From: Armatimonadota bacterium
GTDB lineage: Bacteria > Sysuimicrobiota > Sysuimicrobiia > Sysuimicrobiales > Humicultoraceae
Length of the DNA: 64,000 nt
Direction of reading: 5' to 3'
NCBI GenBank assembly: GCA_031459855.1
Contig: JAVKHP010000001.1
Coordinates: 540,059-604,058, forward strand
The position numbers and the translations under genes were made by a program. This document shows positions 63,846 to 64,000 of the stretch, one piece after another; positions within the stretch are counted from its first letter, which is position 1, and the number at the start of each line of letters is the position of its first letter. The notes beneath the pieces were generated by a model. It worked only from the letters and a program-made list of their open reading frames with translations, was not told the DNA's origin and searched no databases.

Positions 63846-64000
63846 GCCGACGCCCTCCTTGCGGCCTGGCGCGCGTGGCGCGCGCGCCAGGCCGCGATGC
63901 GTTCCTGCAGCACCGCCACCGCGCCCTCGCTCAGGACGCTGGCGAAGGGCACGACGCGGACGCGCGCGGGGACGAGGTCGCGAATCCTGGCCAGCACCCG
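63842..64000 (-). CDS. C-terminal end of an unidentified gene (partial)
   Basis: The last 52 codons of a minus-strand gene lie here, stopping with a TGA that overlaps the ddl ATG (63842-63845). The visible residues are RVLARIRDLVPARVRVVPFA and a helical, Arg/Ala-rich tail. This is too little to assign a family; its coupling to ddl suggests a role in cell-wall metabolism or a shared operon. Confidence 0.6.
   Translation of the reverse strand, partial: RVLARIRDLVPARVRVVPFASVLSEGAVAVLQERIAAWRARHARQAARRASA

Overview
The window is GC-rich throughout, densely packed with coding sequence, and carries about 62 protein genes. No rRNA, tRNA, CRISPR array, transposase or prophage gene was recognised. 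Bacterial peptidoglycan genes (ddl, dapF-like) sit beside archaeal-type versions of housekeeping enzymes (a prolyl-tRNA synthetase without an editing insert, an ApgM phosphoglycerate mutase). There are many solute-binding transporters, a leucine/acyl-CoA carboxylase operon and a 2-oxoacid:ferredoxin oxidoreductase. This fits a heterotrophic, oxygen-tolerant (Mn/Fe superoxide dismutase, c-type cytochrome), possibly thermophilic bacterium from a poorly cultured lineage. CSP1-3/Sysuimicrobiota or a Rokubacteria/NC10-like group are candidates, but that placement is inference from gene content only.

Layout. 1-7.5 kb (+): a PotABCD-type ABC importer followed by hydantoinase/oxoprolinase subunits A and B. 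7.5-16.3 kb (-): a DinB-like protein, then an operon that reads selenoprotein PDO -> FabF-like ketosynthase -> class III aminotransferase -> zinc alcohol dehydrogenase -> family 5 peptide-type binding protein -> two permeases. 16.4-17.1 kb (+): a small HTH protein and a zinc-ribbon protein. 17.2-22.8 kb (-): a leucine-catabolic (liu) operon. 22.9-24.6 kb (-): an ECF sigma factor, zinc anti-sigma factor and LTXXQ-type protein. 25-26 kb (+): superoxide dismutase and a zinc-ribbon protein. 26.1-32.6 kb (-): a riboflavin operon under an FMN riboswitch that ends in an amidohydrolase and a creatininase-family protein.

32.9-42.8 kb is mixed: a transglutaminase-like protein, an M28 peptidase, an exonuclease fused to a YbaK deacylase, a CopD-like membrane protein, a truncated DUF3179 gene, a c-type cytochrome, a Crp/Fnr regulator and ProRS. 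42.8-47.2 kb (-): a DUF4395-thioredoxin-binding protein operon, a PlsC acyltransferase and a TerC protein. 47.2-51.1 kb (-): a cytidylate kinase-like/BON fusion with a TctABC tripartite transporter. 51.4-55.7 kb (-): an oxoacid:ferredoxin oxidoreductase operon with its FadR-like regulator, a strong promoter and a likely operator. 56-60.3 kb (+): an ECF sigma factor coupled to an HtrA-type protease, a two-component system and a YceI protein. 60.4-64 kb (-): ApgM, a DapF homologue lacking both catalytic cysteines, Ddl and the end of an unidentified gene.

The most notable item is the gene at 15628-16338. It is a protein disulfide oxidoreductase whose C-terminal CPHC active site is written TGA-Pro-His-Cys, followed at the right distance by a perfect GC-rich hairpin. 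This is best read as a selenocysteine-containing redox protein with a bacterial SECIS element. Genes within operons are commonly joined by GTGA/ATGA or TGATG stop-start overlaps, which helped fix many starts.
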